A stretch of DNA of 64,000 nt from assembly GCF_002812125.1 (NCBI RefSeq), contig NZ_NPDQ01000002.1, positions 124,001-188,000 of the forward strand, read 5' to 3'. This DNA comes from Leptospira brenneri. Its GTDB lineage: Bacteria; Spirochaetota; Leptospiria; Leptospirales; Leptospiraceae. Below the pieces are notes generated by a model, which ran no database searches, was not told the DNA's origin, and saw nothing but the letters and a program-made list of their open reading frames with translations. Positions 44,915-55,103 of the stretch are shown piece by piece. How positions within the stretch are numbered: the stretch's first letter is position 1; each line of letters opens with the position of its first letter. Both the position numbers and the translations under genes were made by a program.

Positions 44915-46999
44915 TCAATCCGAAATTCCAAGTTCTGTCTTCAGAAATTGAAGGCAATCCTCGGAAGTCATCGGTTTGGCAAAATAAAATCCCTGGATGA
45001 GATCCACTCCACTTTCCGCAAGTAGACGCACTTGTTCCTCGGTTTCTGCCCCTTCTGCCACCACACTCAAACCGAGGTTATGTGCCAGGTTAGAAACAGC
45101 ATGGATGATGGTTTTGGAGTCCTTATCCGATGTGATTTCTGAGACAAAAGAACGATCGATTTTTAAAGAAGAGATGGGAAGTTTTTTCAAGTACCCCAAA
45201 CTACTGTATCCAGTTCCGAAATCATCAATGGCGATTTTTGCTCCGAGTTTTCGAATTTCTTGCATGGTGCGAACGGCAGCATCCGCATTTTCCATAACCG
45301 AACTTTCAGTTAGTTCTACTTCTAAGTCATGTGGATCCACTTTAAAAAGTTTTAGGTTTTCAGCAATGGTAGAGATCAACCTTTCGTGTTTGAATTGTTT
45401 GGTGGAGATATTTACCGCCATCGAAACATCATTAACCCCTTCGTCTTTCCAATACCGCATCGTTTGGATGGCAGATTTGATCACCCATTCTCCAATCGCA
45501 AAAATCATTCCTGTTTCTTCAGAAATGGGAATGAATACATTGGGAGAGATAAGACCTCGTTCCGGATGACGCCAACGGATGAGAGCTTCAACGCCCAATG
45601 GTTTTTTTGTGTATAAATCAATTTTGGGTTGGTACATCAAAGTGAATTGGTTTTCGATGATGGCAATCCGCATTCTGTTTTCAATTTCTAATCTTTCAGC
45701 AACAACAGTTTGTAATTCTTCAGTAAAAAACACATAACAGTTTTTGCCTTGCGATTTGGCTAAGTTGAGAGCACTGTCTGCATTTTTTAAAAGTGTATTG
45801 GAATCTTTTCCGTCTGTTGGGTATAAGGCGATCCCAATCGAAATATTAACAAAAATTCTTTCCCCATCAATCACAAAGGGATGGGTCATCGCATCTAAAA
45901 TAGATTCAGAGATGACGGCTGCATCTCTTTCATTGGATAGATCCGGTAAAACAACAGTAAATTCGTCTCCACCTTGTCTACTAATCAAGTCATACACTCG
46001 AATGCTTTCGCGAATTCGGTAAGCAACGAGTTTGATGATTTTATCACCGAATTCATGACCTCTAGAATCGTTGATGATTTTGAAATTGTCTAAATCAATC
46101 GCAAGAACTCCAACAAGATTTCCATGCCTTCTTGCTTCTTCAAAGATTGGAAAGAGTTTATCAATTAAAGAATTTCGATTGGGAAGGTTGGTGAGTTGGT
46201 CAAAAAAAGCCATATAAGCAATTTTTTCTTCCGCATGTCGCCTTTGGGTGATATCGAGAAAAGCAACAGCTAAACCAAAATTTTCCAGTGGGATGGGTGT
46301 TGCTAAAATATCGAACCAAGTAATTTTATCTTCCTTGATCATCCCAATTTCTAAATTTCGAATCACTTCTTTGTGACGAAGTGCACGCATAAGACTTGAT
46401 TTTCTGGGATAAATTTTGTTTCCGTTGGGTTGGATCAGGGTATATTTTTTGATGTTTAGCGTTCGATTTAATAATTCCCCATCTTGGATGTCAAAGTAGG
46501 TTCGGGCAGTTTTATTGGTTTCAACAATTTTCCCTTTTTCATCAGTGATGGCAATTCCCATGGGAAGGTTATCGAAGATGGATTTATACTTTTGTTGTTG
46601 GAGTAGGAATTCAAAAGAAATGTCTTTTTGGATGGTGACATCTCGATCAAAACCCAAAATAATTTTGGATTCTCGTAAAGGGATGATCAACCAAATGATC
46701 CAAACTTCTTCTTTGGATTTGGTGACCAGTCTATTTTCAAAATTTACAATATTCGGATTTTCGCCCAAACTATCGAATGTGTATTGTGTATTCTCGCGAT
46801 CGTCTTCATGGGCAAAATCGATAATGGATTTACCAACAATCTCTTTTGGTTCAAACTCCAAAAACCGAGCAAATCGTTCGGTAACGGAAATAAAATTTCC
46901 GCTCCAATCCATCACTTGAAAGCTATTTGGATACTCCGCCAGGAGTGATTTAACTGTGAGACCAGAGAGAATTTTACTGCCTAATGGCTCATTTTGCAT
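44915..46999 (-). CDS. PAS-PAS-GGDEF-EAL protein
   Basis: 694 residues with no membrane segment, so cytoplasmic. Two PAS domains (about 20-135 and 135-255, the second with NLPMGIAITDEKGKIVETN) precede GGDEF (RQGGDEFTVVL near 340) and EAL (GVEALIRWRHPE near 468, DDFGTGYSSLGYL near 590). All catalytic signatures are intact, so it can in principle make and degrade cyclic di-GMP. The start overlaps the pyrC stop by 11 bp, so the two are translationally coupled. Confidence 0.94.
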   Translation of the reverse strand: MQNEPLGSKILSGLTVKSLLAEYPNSFQVMDWSGNFISVTERFARFLEFEPKEIVGKSIIDFAHEDDRENTQYTFDSLGENPNIVNFENRLVTKSKEEVWIIWLIIPLRESKIILGFDRDVTIQKDISFEFLLQQQKYKSIFDNLPMGIAITDEKGKIVETNKTARTYFDIQDGELLNRTLNIKKYTLIQPNGNKIYPRKSSLMRALRHKEVIRNLEIGMIKEDKITWFDILATPIPLENFGLAVAFLDITQRRHAEEKIAYMAFFDQLTNLPNRNSLIDKLFPIFEEARRHGNLVGVLAIDLDNFKIINDSRGHEFGDKIIKLVAYRIRESIRVYDLISRQGGDEFTVVLPDLSNERDAAVISESILDAMTHPFVIDGERIFVNISIGIALYPTDGKDSNTLLKNADSALNLAKSQGKNCYVFFTEELQTVVAERLEIENRMRIAIIENQFTLMYQPKIDLYTKKPLGVEALIRWRHPERGLISPNVFIPISEETGMIFAIGEWVIKSAIQTMRYWKDEGVNDVSMAVNISTKQFKHERLISTIAENLKLFKVDPHDLEVELTESSVMENADAAVRTMQEIRKLGAKIAIDDFGTGYSSLGYLKKLPISSLKIDRSFVSEITSDKDSKTIIHAVSNLAHNLGLSVVAEGAETEEQVRLLAESGVDLIQGFYFAKPMTSEDCLQFLKTELGISD

Positions 47000-48233
47000 G
47001 TATTTCTTTGCCCAAAAAGTAGACGGCTTCTATGGATCCAGGGAATTTGAATCCTTCAAAGGGTGACCATCCGGACTTACTTTTAACCATTGATTTTTGA
47101 AATTCAACTGGTTTTTTTAAATTTAGGATAGAAAAATTCGCCGCATAACCTTCATTAATGACTCCAACTCCTTTCCCAAACTCGGAAGGAAGGTAGGGAG
47201 CCACGAATTCCCCAGGGTTTTTGGAACAGATCTTGGCAATGGTTGTCATGGGAATGTTTAATTTGAGTATCATATAGGTTACAAATAACCCATAGGTATC
47301 GAGTTGTGAGATTCCACTGGTTCCTTTTTGTTTTTCTTCGATGGAATGAGGGGCATGGTCTGTTGCCAAATAATCAATATGTCCATCCAAAATCCCTTTG
47401 ACCATGGCTTCGCGGTCTTCTTTACCACGAAGTGGTGGGTTCATCTGAAACCATTTGTGATTGGTTTCTGTTAACATATCAGTATCAAACATCAAATGAG
47501 TGGGTGTGACTTCACAAGTGACATTCACCCCTCTTTTTTTAGCGGCAATGATTTTAGAAAGCCCATCCTTTGTGGAATAGTGACAGAGTTTTCCTTTGAG
47601 ATTGTATTTTTCGATCAAATACAAAGCAAAGTCTGTGGCAACGGTTTCTGCTTCTTTGGGGCGTCTTTCTTCATGGGTTGGTTGTGACTGGTTAGCAATT
47701 AAGATCTCTGGGTCTTCGCAGTGGAAACTAATGTCTTGGCCAACATAGTGTTTGATGATTTCTTCTAGTGATGGATTGTCATGAAAAAATAGTTCACCAA
47801 TGGATGGCCCCATAAAGACCTTATACGGAACTTTTTTTGTTAAGGGTTTGGTATGAGGGCCAATACCAGCATACAAAGTGATGTGGATGGGAGCTTTTTT
47901 AGTGAGCGCTTGTTTTGCGGAGTATGTCTCGTCGTCAATGGGAGGAACGGGATTGTTTGGCATATCAGCCACATGGATCACACCACCGTTGATGGCCGCA
48001 TTCCCAGCAGAGATAAAATCTTCTTTGTAAGTATGTTTTCCACTCACATCTTCTCTTGCGTGGATGTGAATATCACCAAAACCGGGAAAAATCACCGAAC
48101 CATCGGAAAACAGGCGTGCATCAGGATCGATCCCTTCTTTTACAGCTGTGATGAGTCCTGAATTAGGATCAAAAGAAATAGTTCCTTCAAACTCTCTTTC
48201 GTGCGTAACGATTTTCCCTGCAATTTTTTCCAT
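46989..48233 (-). CDS. pyrC: Dihydroorotase-like amidohydrolase
   Basis: 414 residues. The metal motif GFGDIHIHARED (near 53-64), the likely carboxylated-lysine region PYKVFMGPSIGELFFHD, ISFHCEDPEI near 170, LCHYSTKDG near 215, and TDHAPHSIEEK with the catalytic Asp. This is the TIM-barrel amidohydrolase layout of dihydroorotase, which makes dihydroorotate in pyrimidine synthesis; allantoinase or hydantoinase relatives are less likely. Its 3' end overlaps the PAS-GGDEF-EAL gene. Confidence 0.86.
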   Translation of the reverse strand: MEKIAGKIVTHEREFEGTISFDPNSGLITAVKEGIDPDARLFSDGSVIFPGFGDIHIHAREDVSGKHTYKEDFISAGNAAINGGVIHVADMPNNPVPPIDDETYSAKQALTKKAPIHITLYAGIGPHTKPLTKKVPYKVFMGPSIGELFFHDNPSLEEIIKHYVGQDISFHCEDPEILIANQSQPTHEERRPKEAETVATDFALYLIEKYNLKGKLCHYSTKDGLSKIIAAKKRGVNVTCEVTPTHLMFDTDMLTETNHKWFQMNPPLRGKEDREAMVKGILDGHIDYLATDHAPHSIEEKQKGTSGISQLDTYGLFVTYMILKLNIPMTTIAKICSKNPGEFVAPYLPSEFGKGVGVINEGYAANFSILNLKKPVEFQKSMVKSKSGWSPFEGFKFPGSIEAVYFLGKEIHAK

Positions 48234-48354
48234 TTTGCCCCTATGAATCTGCAGATTCTAAGAGACTTGGAAAGTTTCAAGGGAATTTACATTTTGAGGA
48301 AAAGACAAAGAACTATGTTCCAAGATCCAATCTGTACGAGGAAAATTTAAATAT

Positions 48355-50262
48355 TCAGTTCCATTTGGACAAGATTTCGATAATATCATTCCCAAACCGT
48401 TCTACTTTGGCAGGACCTACGCCTTTCGTCGCTTCTAGTTCCGATAAGTTTTTTGGTTTTCTTTCCGCAATTCGTTTGAGTACAGGATTTTGAAATACCA
48501 TAAACTTCTTCCATTTGAGCTGTCTTGCTTTACGATCTCGGTAATTCATCAGCTCTCGTAAAATTTGAGAATTTAAGGTAGGAGGTTTTTTTGTTTTTAC
48601 CTGAGAACTGTTCGTATCATCAGAGTTAGTTGGTGCAAATTTGGATTTGATTTTGGCAAAATTAGGCAAATAAAGTTTTGGGTATTTTGCCCCAGCTACG
48701 AGAACTTTTTTCTCTTCCACCCAAGTTTCTAGTTTTGCGACCACAGCTTCCTCGGGAATCCCATCCAATTTTCCGTGGAAGGGGTTTCGTTCCATTCGGT
48801 AACGAAGGACATCTTTGGTACGTTTTCCCACAAGAGTTTTGGCAATGATGGTTTTTCCAAATACAGCCGGATGTTCTTTTAAAAAGTTTTGGATGGTTTC
48901 TTCTTCCCACTCAGAAAGTGGATAATCGCGTTTTTCATTTTTCTTTTGAACCTTGACGGCTTCTGTTTTTAAGAACTTGGAACGATGGACATTGGCACCA
49001 ATTTCTGTGCAGATATCACAACTTCCACAAGGAGAAATGGTTTCCCCAAAGTAGGAACAAAGTTGGACCTGCCTACATTCTTCTTTGCCTGCATATTCTT
49101 TTATGAATTTGAGTAGAGTGTCCCCCCCTTTGAAGTTGGTTTCCTTCGATAACATAAAGGCCTGTGTGGCTACATCACCGGCTTTATAAAACAAAACACA
49201 TTCTGAATTTAGTCCATCCCTTCCGGCCCGGCCAGCTTCTTGGTAATAAGCTTCGAGAGAGGCTGGAACTTGGTAATGCACCACCAAACGAACGTCAGGT
49301 TGGTCCATGCCCATTCCAAAAGCATTCGTTGCGACAAGGATAGGAACTTTACCTGAGGTGTAGGCATTTTGAGTCCGTTCCCGAATTCCATCGGTTCGGC
49401 CCGCATGATACTTTCCCACAGAGAATCCAAAGTCTTTTAAAAGATCATACACTTCGTCGGTTTTTTTCCGAGTGGCACAGTAAACAATGGCTCGGCCAGG
49501 GAATTTCCTTCCATCCTTCCAAGGTTCTAAAAGTTCGATCAAACGATCGGCTTTGTCCCTTTCGGCAGAAGGGTATTCCACACTGAACTTTAAATTGGGT
49601 CTGTAAAAAGTAGAAAGAACCACTTTAGGTGTTTTCATTCCGAGCGCTGATTGGACATCGGATTGGACTTTTTCTGTAGCTGTAGCTGTTAGAGCAAGGA
49701 TGGGAAAATTGGGACGTGGATGGCGCTCTCGTAGAACATGGATTTGGCGATATTCGGGACGAAAGTCATGTCCCCATTGGGAAACACAATGTGCTTCATC
49801 CACAACAAGGGAAAACAAATCCAATTCACGAAAGATACGAAGGAACCCATTTGACAAAGCTCTCTCCGGTGAAACGAGTAGAACACGAATTTCTCCTCTT
49901 ACCGATTTGGCAAGGATGGACATCTGTTCTACTTCATCTTGGGTAGAATTACAAAAAGCCGCAGGAATTCCTTTCGCAAGTAAACTCTCTGTTTGGTCTT
50001 TCATCAAAGCAATCAGAGGAGAGATGACAAGTGTGAGTTTATTTTTCTGAATGGCAGCGGGAAGTTGGTAGATGAGAGATTTCCCAGCTCCTGTTGGTAA
50101 AATGGCTAGAGTATCTTGCCCAAGAAGGACAGAACGAATGGCCTCTTCTTGGCCCGGGCGAAATTCCGAAAAACCGAATTTGGTTTTGAGTTCCGAACGT
50201 AGATCCAAGGTAACTCTCAAGATTTCTGTAAATACGAACGGGTCAACGATAAGATTCCCCAT
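48355..50262 (-). CDS. recQ: ATP-dependent DNA helicase RecQ
   Basis: 635 residues. The helicase core has Walker [16 protein letters not shown] near 60, [17 protein letters not shown] near 155, and motif [12 protein letters not shown] near 347. The zinc-binding region follows ([11 protein letters not shown]...CGSCDIC near 400-425), then a winged-helix region, and a C-terminal HRDC domain ([17 protein letters not shown]). It unwinds DNA in repair and recombination. GAGGG lies 4 nt before the ATG at 50262. The gene is divergent from the MBOAT gene, with 60 bp between. Confidence 0.95.
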   Translation of the reverse strand: MGNLIVDPFVFTEILRVTLDLRSELKTKFGFSEFRPGQEEAIRSVLLGQDTLAILPTGAGKSLIYQLPAAIQKNKLTLVISPLIALMKDQTESLLAKGIPAAFCNSTQDEVEQMSILAKSVRGEIRVLLVSPERALSNGFLRIFRELDLFSLVVDEAHCVSQWGHDFRPEYRQIHVLRERHPRPNFPILALTATATEKVQSDVQSALGMKTPKVVLSTFYRPNLKFSVEYPSAERDKADRLIELLEPWKDGRKFPGRAIVYCATRKKTDEVYDLLKDFGFSVGKYHAGRTDGIRERTQNAYTSGKVPILVATNAFGMGMDQPDVRLVVHYQVPASLEAYYQEAGRAGRDGLNSECVLFYKAGDVATQAFMLSKETNFKGGDTLLKFIKEYAGKEECRQVQLCSYFGETISPCGSCDICTEIGANVHRSKFLKTEAVKVQKKNEKRDYPLSEWEEETIQNFLKEHPAVFGKTIIAKTLVGKRTKDVLRYRMERNPFHGKLDGIPEEAVVAKLETWVEEKKVLVAGAKYPKLYLPNFAKIKSKFAPTNSDDTNSSQVKTKKPPTLNSQILRELMNYRDRKARQLKWKKFMVFQNPVLKRIAERKPKNLSELEATKGVGPAKVERFGNDIIEILSKWN

Positions 50263-50322
50263 TTTACCCTCATTTTTTCAATTTTACAGAATCCAGTGAC
50301 CAAGAAATTGTAACGAAGACCG

Positions 50323-51879
50323 ATGCTTTTTAATACCTTTGTCTTTTTGATTTTCTTTCTTTTTGTGTATGCGGTCTTTTTGGGATTCGGATGGTTTGCC
50401 GGAAAACAAAAATGGGCCTACCGCGCACAAAATCTTTGGCTACTATTTGCATCTTACTTTTTCTACGGATGGTGGGAGTGGTTTTTTCTCACTCTGATTC
50501 TCGTCAGTACCATCATCGACTACTGTGCCGCCATTTTGATTGATGGAACAGAGAACCAAGTCCGCCGCCGTCTCTATCTATCAGTTTCCATAATTGCTAA
50601 CTTGGGCCTACTTTTTACAATGAAGTACTACGATTTTTTCGCGGTGAACCTCATTGATTCTTGGAACCAATTGGCACTGTGGATGGGGTCTACTGCGGCT
50701 GCCGATTCGAATACCTATTTGCTTCGAAATATCATCCTTCCTGTAGGGATTAGTTTTTATACCTTCCAAACCATGTCTTACACCATTGATGTGTACAGAA
50801 AACAAATCAATGCCGAACGTGATTTCTTTGATTTTGCATTATTCGTAAATTACTTCCCACAACTTGTGGCAGGGCCCATTGAAAGGGCACAGGATCTTTT
50901 GCCCCAATTGAAAAAACCAAAATTTCCTACTTGGGAGGGAGTCCAAAAAGGTTTGTACGATATCCTTCTTGGGTATTTTATGAAGGTTTATGTGGCAGAT
51001 AACTTAGCCACTTATGTGGATCAAGTTTTCCTTGCAGGGAAGTCTCTTTACACTCAAAACCCAAGTATCATCCAAGCCATGGATGGTTCCCAGGTTTTTG
51101 CCGGTGGATTTTTATTTTTAACTCAAATTTATTGTGACTTTGCTGGTTATTCTTTTATTGCCCTTGGTGTTTCTAGGCTACTTGGTGTGACACTGACTGT
51201 TAACTTTGAAACACCTGAGTTTTCAAAAACTCCTACCGAATTTTGGAATCGTTGGCATGTAACACTGAATCGGTGGTTTCGCGATTATATTTATATTTCC
51301 TTGGGGGGAAGTAAATACGGTAAGTTTGCTCAGTATAGAAACTTATTTATTATCTTTTTCTTATCTGGACTTTGGCACGGGGCCAATTGGACTTTTATCA
51401 CTTGGGGATGTTTGCAAGGTGTATACACCATCATTTATCTGGTAGCCTTTGCTAAAAAGAAGGAAGACAAAACAGAATCTCTTGAAGACACAAAACCATC
51501 CTTAAAAGATAAACTTCTTAGTATTCTCACAGGAACTTTCAGTCGTGTATTCATTTACACATTGGTTGTTTTTAGTGCTGTCGGTTTTCGTTCCTATGAT
51601 GCCGATATGATGTTCCTTTATATGAAAAAGTTTTTATCTGTTTGGACTTGGGATATGAACCCAAACAATAATATCAAAGATATGTTTGGTTTGTTCGAAG
51701 AATATTTTAAAATCTTTTTGCCACTTCTCATCATTGATGGAATCACATATTTCAAAAAGGAAAGGTATTGGGTTTTTGTTTCTCATCCTGTCGTTCAAGT
51801 TTTTGTATTATCTTTTATGGCATTTCTCATCCTCACTCGGGGAGTTTTTGGTAAGGAGGTAATCTACTTTGCGTTCTAA
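50323..51879 (+). CDS. MBOAT-family O-acyltransferase (AlgI/DltB-like)
   Basis: 518 residues, about ten to twelve membrane segments. The MBOAT signature includes LPVGISFYTFQTMSYTIDVYR near 145-165, GPIERAQDLLPQL near 186, and the catalytic-His block FLSGLWHGANWTFITWG near 345-361. It transfers acyl groups across the inner membrane onto a polymer or lipid. The next gene, a SGNH/DUF1574-like protein overlapping by 11 bp, is the usual type of partner for this enzyme; the acceptor is unknown. Confidence 0.93.
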   Translation: MLFNTFVFLIFFLFVYAVFLGFGWFAGKQKWAYRAQNLWLLFASYFFYGWWEWFFLTLILVSTIIDYCAAILIDGTENQVRRRLYLSVSIIANLGLLFTMKYYDFFAVNLIDSWNQLALWMGSTAAADSNTYLLRNIILPVGISFYTFQTMSYTIDVYRKQINAERDFFDFALFVNYFPQLVAGPIERAQDLLPQLKKPKFPTWEGVQKGLYDILLGYFMKVYVADNLATYVDQVFLAGKSLYTQNPSIIQAMDGSQVFAGGFLFLTQIYCDFAGYSFIALGVSRLLGVTLTVNFETPEFSKTPTEFWNRWHVTLNRWFRDYIYISLGGSKYGKFAQYRNLFIIFFLSGLWHGANWTFITWGCLQGVYTIIYLVAFAKKKEDKTESLEDTKPSLKDKLLSILTGTFSRVFIYTLVVFSAVGFRSYDADMMFLYMKKFLSVWTWDMNPNNNIKDMFGLFEEYFKIFLPLLIIDGITYFKKERYWVFVSHPVVQVFVLSFMAFLILTRGVFGKEVIYFAF

Positions 51880-53134
51880 ATTTTTAGGAATTGGGATTAC
51901 CCTTTTATTGTTTTTGATCCTTGAACTTGTAGTTCGAGTTACCGGAATTCACTATTTGGAACAACCGGAAATCTTTTTTGTAAACTTAAAAAAGGACTTT
52001 GTCGAATCGGGAAAAGGGGATGCCGATATCATTATTTTGGGTGATTCTCGTTCCATGGCTCTTGCTGGTTATCCGAAGCAACCTGGAATTGAATTTTCTG
52101 TTTATAACCATAGTTTGCCGGCGATGGGACCAAAGTATTATCGTTTCTTTTTGGATAAATATCTACAAAAAGGAAATGTAAAACCTAAAATGGTTTTGTT
52201 TGCTGCTTCACCTACGTTGTATTCTACGGGATACGGCCCTCCACTTTATGACCCAGATGCCAAGTCGGTGAAAGAAAATGAATCCGTATCTACTTATCTG
52301 AATCGCAGATGGAATGAAGGGATCGAGAAGAATTTTTTCCGAACAGCAACTCCGAGTAATATTGTCAGTTACAGTGGAAAACAAGAAGATTTTAACCAAA
52401 TTCTTTGGGAATTTTTTGGCCATAGATACTTACACCAATTTACTTTTTCCGAACTATCCGAACAATACTCTGGGGTGGAGCGATTATTCATTTTATCGAA
52501 AGCCGCACCACTTTTATACGAATCCTATCGTTTTCATGGTGCGATTCGCAATGCACTGAGTGTTTCCAATTGGAAAGTGGATAAAAATTATAAAGAAAAA
52601 TCACTCTTTTGTGAATCTTGTGAAAACATTGAAGCAGGACTTTGTAAACCATCTTCTTCCCAACTAGAAGACAATCGCACGATTGAAGACCAAATTTGGC
52701 GCCATTCTGGAAAATACAATATCTCCAATCGATTGAAACCAGAACTTGTTTTATTTTCGAAACAACTCGTTAGAAAGGAACTAGAGGAAGAACTTAAAAA
52801 TCCAATCCCTTATACTTATACCAGGCCAGACTTTACTGTTTTAAAAGATCTGATTGAATACACTCGAGCACGGGGAATTGGGTTTGGACTCGTTTATATG
52901 CCATGGTTGAAAGAAAGGCAAGAAACACGTGAATCTCAGGACCTACTAGTGGATCTAAAAACTTTTTTCAAAGAGAATCCCGATGCGGGCCTATTTTTCT
53001 TTCCCGATTCGTCTTATCCTACGGAGAGATTTGTAGATAATATCCATTACGATTGCCGAGGAGAAAAACGGGTAAACGAAGAATTTCGTAACAATGTCCT
53101 TCCTCAAGTGTTCCGTTTTTTGCATTCTCAGTAA
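51869..53134 (+). CDS. SGNH-like protein (DUF1574/AlgX-like partner of MBOAT)
   Basis: 421 residues with one N-terminal membrane segment (about 5-22) and a large extracytoplasmic domain. IIILGDSRSMAL near 55-66 resembles SGNH block I, and DNIHYD near 390 matches the DxxH block V, so a Ser-His-type esterase/acyltransferase is plausible. The rest is unlike common families; DUF1574 is a leptospiral group of similar look, recalled from memory. A TTG start with AAGGAGGT at 8-nt spacing is very convincing. It overlaps the MBOAT gene, so both act on the same substrate. Confidence 0.78.
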   Translation: MRSKFLGIGITLLLFLILELVVRVTGIHYLEQPEIFFVNLKKDFVESGKGDADIIILGDSRSMALAGYPKQPGIEFSVYNHSLPAMGPKYYRFFLDKYLQKGNVKPKMVLFAASPTLYSTGYGPPLYDPDAKSVKENESVSTYLNRRWNEGIEKNFFRTATPSNIVSYSGKQEDFNQILWEFFGHRYLHQFTFSELSEQYSGVERLFILSKAAPLLYESYRFHGAIRNALSVSNWKVDKNYKEKSLFCESCENIEAGLCKPSSSQLEDNRTIEDQIWRHSGKYNISNRLKPELVLFSKQLVRKELEEELKNPIPYTYTRPDFTVLKDLIEYTRARGIGFGLVYMPWLKERQETRESQDLLVDLKTFFKENPDAGLFFFPDSSYPTERFVDNIHYDCRGEKRVNEEFRNNVLPQVFRFLHSQ

Positions 53135-53205
53135 AAATCCAATTGATTTCCGTTTTCCGGTGATGGAGAATGAGGCACTCCATCCGGATAAGAGGAAACC
53201 CAATC

Positions 53206-54912
53206 ATGTTTTCGTTTCGAAACATATTTGTTTGTATTCTATCGGCCTATCTCATCGGTTTACCGGTATTTGGCCAGAACCGTTATGCGTTGTTCATTGG
53301 AACTAACTACAAAGGAAACACTGCAAAAATTCCTGAGTTGAATCTTTGTGAAGCAGACGCAAACTTTCTAAAAGAAAAAATCCAAAAAAAAGGAAACTTC
53401 AAGGATATCAAAGTCCTGTTAGGTTCCATGGTCACTCGCGACAACGTGAAAAATGCAATTACCCAATTGGGTAAAGTTGTTGGGAAAGAAGATTCTGTTT
53501 TTTTATACTTCTCCGGTCACGGGATGTACATGAAAGATGCGAAGGCAAAGAACGGTATGCGTAACTATCTCATTTGTTACGATCGCCCTCATATCTCTGA
53601 TGAAGAGTTAAACGAATTTTTAACAGAAATCAAATCCCAAAAAACGGTTCTTGTGATGGATTGTTGTTATTCAGGTGGGATTGCTAAAAAAGGAAAAAAC
53701 ACTCGTGGTGCCGCAGAGATCCCCATTGCGCAAGGAAACGACGGGGTTGTGCGTCAAAACGCAGAAGACTATTTTTTCCAAGACAAAGCGGTCATTTCCT
53801 CTTCAGATGATGACCAAACTTCTATCGAAGTGGGAGGAACCATCAACCATGGTATCTTTACTTATAACTTTGGAAATGCTTTAGAAAAAGCAGATTTAAA
53901 CAAAGATAGTGTGGTGACGGCTCTCGAAGCCTTCTTTGTTGCTAAAGAAGAAACTGTAAAGATGGCGCGCCAGTTCAACCACGAACAAACACCCCAAGTT
54001 TCTGGAAATGCAGCTGGAATTTTGTTAACAGGTTCTCCGAAACCACAACCTCCCCCACCAAAACCACCAAACGTAGTCATCAACGTGCCGATCACACCGG
54101 TGGAAAACACAACACCACCAAATAATAATACCACGACTCCACCCGTGACACCTGAGCCAGAACCAACTCCGGCCAACGAAACCACAGTCGTCATTCCTCC
54201 CATTGTGGAAGAACCACCAGCACCACCTTCTGTCACAACAGGAAGTATCCTCATCCGAACTTCCATCATCAAAGATAAATCTTACGGTGGGGCTGCGACT
54301 AAGTCGCCTTACGATCTCTTAAACAAACAGGGAAAACTAAAATCATCCCCTGCAGAGGACAAGGTAAGGTCCATCAAAGTTCTAGTGGATGACCAGGAAT
54401 ACACTTCCCAAGTCACAACGGAAAAGTCGAAAATTTGGGGATCCGTCACCAAAAACGGAACTTTGGTCCAAGGTGATATTTATAATATCAAAATTGACAA
54501 CCTTCCGGCCGGTGTGCACCAAATTGAGATTCGGGCCGACAAATACCCTATTTACAAAACCGCAGCGGCGGTCCTTCCCAAACAAACAGTTACAGTGGAT
54601 GCCATCAACTCCATGGATGGATTTGGAGCGATTCGAGGTCGTGTTTTCTTCAAAACCCTGGACAATCCCATTGAAAAACACCCTATCTATATGCCGACGG
54701 TGGTCTCTACCAACCAGATCTTCAAGGTTACTACCGACAAAGATGGGTATTTTTGGTTCACCAACCTAAAACCGGGAAAATATGAAATCCGAGCTAGTTT
54801 CATGGAAGAAATGAAATTAGAGAATTCGGAAATCCATGTTCAGCCAGGGGAAGTGACCAATGTGGACATCATCCTCAATAAAAAACTGAGTTATACAAAG
54901 ACAAAATACTGA
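53206..54912 (+). CDS. Secreted caspase-like peptidase with Pro-rich linker and C-terminal regulatory domain
   Basis: 568 residues from ATG 53206, which has AGAGGA 9 nt upstream. A signal peptide (about 1-24) is followed by a peptidase C14 (metacaspase-like) domain: RYALFIGTNYKG near 27, catalytic His105 in YFSGHG, and catalytic Cys154 in VMDCCYSGG. A Pro/Thr/Asn-rich linker (about 280-345) leads to a beta-rich region with PEGA-like and carboxypeptidase-regulatory-like pieces (GRVFFKTLDNPIEKHPIY, DKDGYFWFTNLKPGKYEIRA). Both catalytic residues are present, so it may be active outside the inner membrane. A terminator follows it. Confidence 0.88.
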   Translation: MFSFRNIFVCILSAYLIGLPVFGQNRYALFIGTNYKGNTAKIPELNLCEADANFLKEKIQKKGNFKDIKVLLGSMVTRDNVKNAITQLGKVVGKEDSVFLYFSGHGMYMKDAKAKNGMRNYLICYDRPHISDEELNEFLTEIKSQKTVLVMDCCYSGGIAKKGKNTRGAAEIPIAQGNDGVVRQNAEDYFFQDKAVISSSDDDQTSIEVGGTINHGIFTYNFGNALEKADLNKDSVVTALEAFFVAKEETVKMARQFNHEQTPQVSGNAAGILLTGSPKPQPPPPKPPNVVINVPITPVENTTPPNNNTTTPPVTPEPEPTPANETTVVIPPIVEEPPAPPSVTTGSILIRTSIIKDKSYGGAATKSPYDLLNKQGKLKSSPAEDKVRSIKVLVDDQEYTSQVTTEKSKIWGSVTKNGTLVQGDIYNIKIDNLPAGVHQIEIRADKYPIYKTAAAVLPKQTVTVDAINSMDGFGAIRGRVFFKTLDNPIEKHPIYMPTVVSTNQIFKVTTDKDGYFWFTNLKPGKYEIRASFMEEMKLENSEIHVQPGEVTNVDIILNKKLSYTKTKY

Positions 54913-54946
54913 TTTCTGGTTCAAAAGTCTTTGGTTCCAACTTTAG

Positions 54947-54971
54947 AAAACCCTCTTCGGAGGGTTTTTTT
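54947..54971 (+). terminator. Intrinsic terminator after the caspase-like gene
   Basis: A perfect 9-bp stem (AAAACCCTC at 54947-54955 with GAGGGTTTT at 54960-54968) around a stable TTCG loop, followed by T residues. It lies about 35 nt after the stop codon. Confidence 0.92.
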
Positions 54972-55068
54972 GTTTGTGAATTTTGGACAAAGCTCTCTCT
55001 TTCGGAAATCCTTCCAACAGAGAAAAGTATGAGTAAGATACTAAATTCGATTAAGATTTTCTTAGATT

Positions 55069-55103
55069 GATTAATATTAATCATAAAATGATTAATATTA
55101 ATC
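55069..55103. promoter_or_regulatory. Two identical 14-bp palindromes in tandem
   Basis: GATTAATATTAATC occurs at 55069-55082 and again at 55090-55103, each a perfect palindrome, with 7 bp between. Centre-to-centre distance is 21 bp, two helical turns, typical of paired dimer binding sites. They lie about 150-180 bp upstream of the 121-residue secreted protein gene, beyond the caspase-gene terminator. Confidence 0.65.

Noticed and set aside
54875..55084. 69-codon minus-strand ORF
   Set aside because: It reads across the terminator of the caspase-like gene and the tandem palindromes, with no ribosome-binding site.
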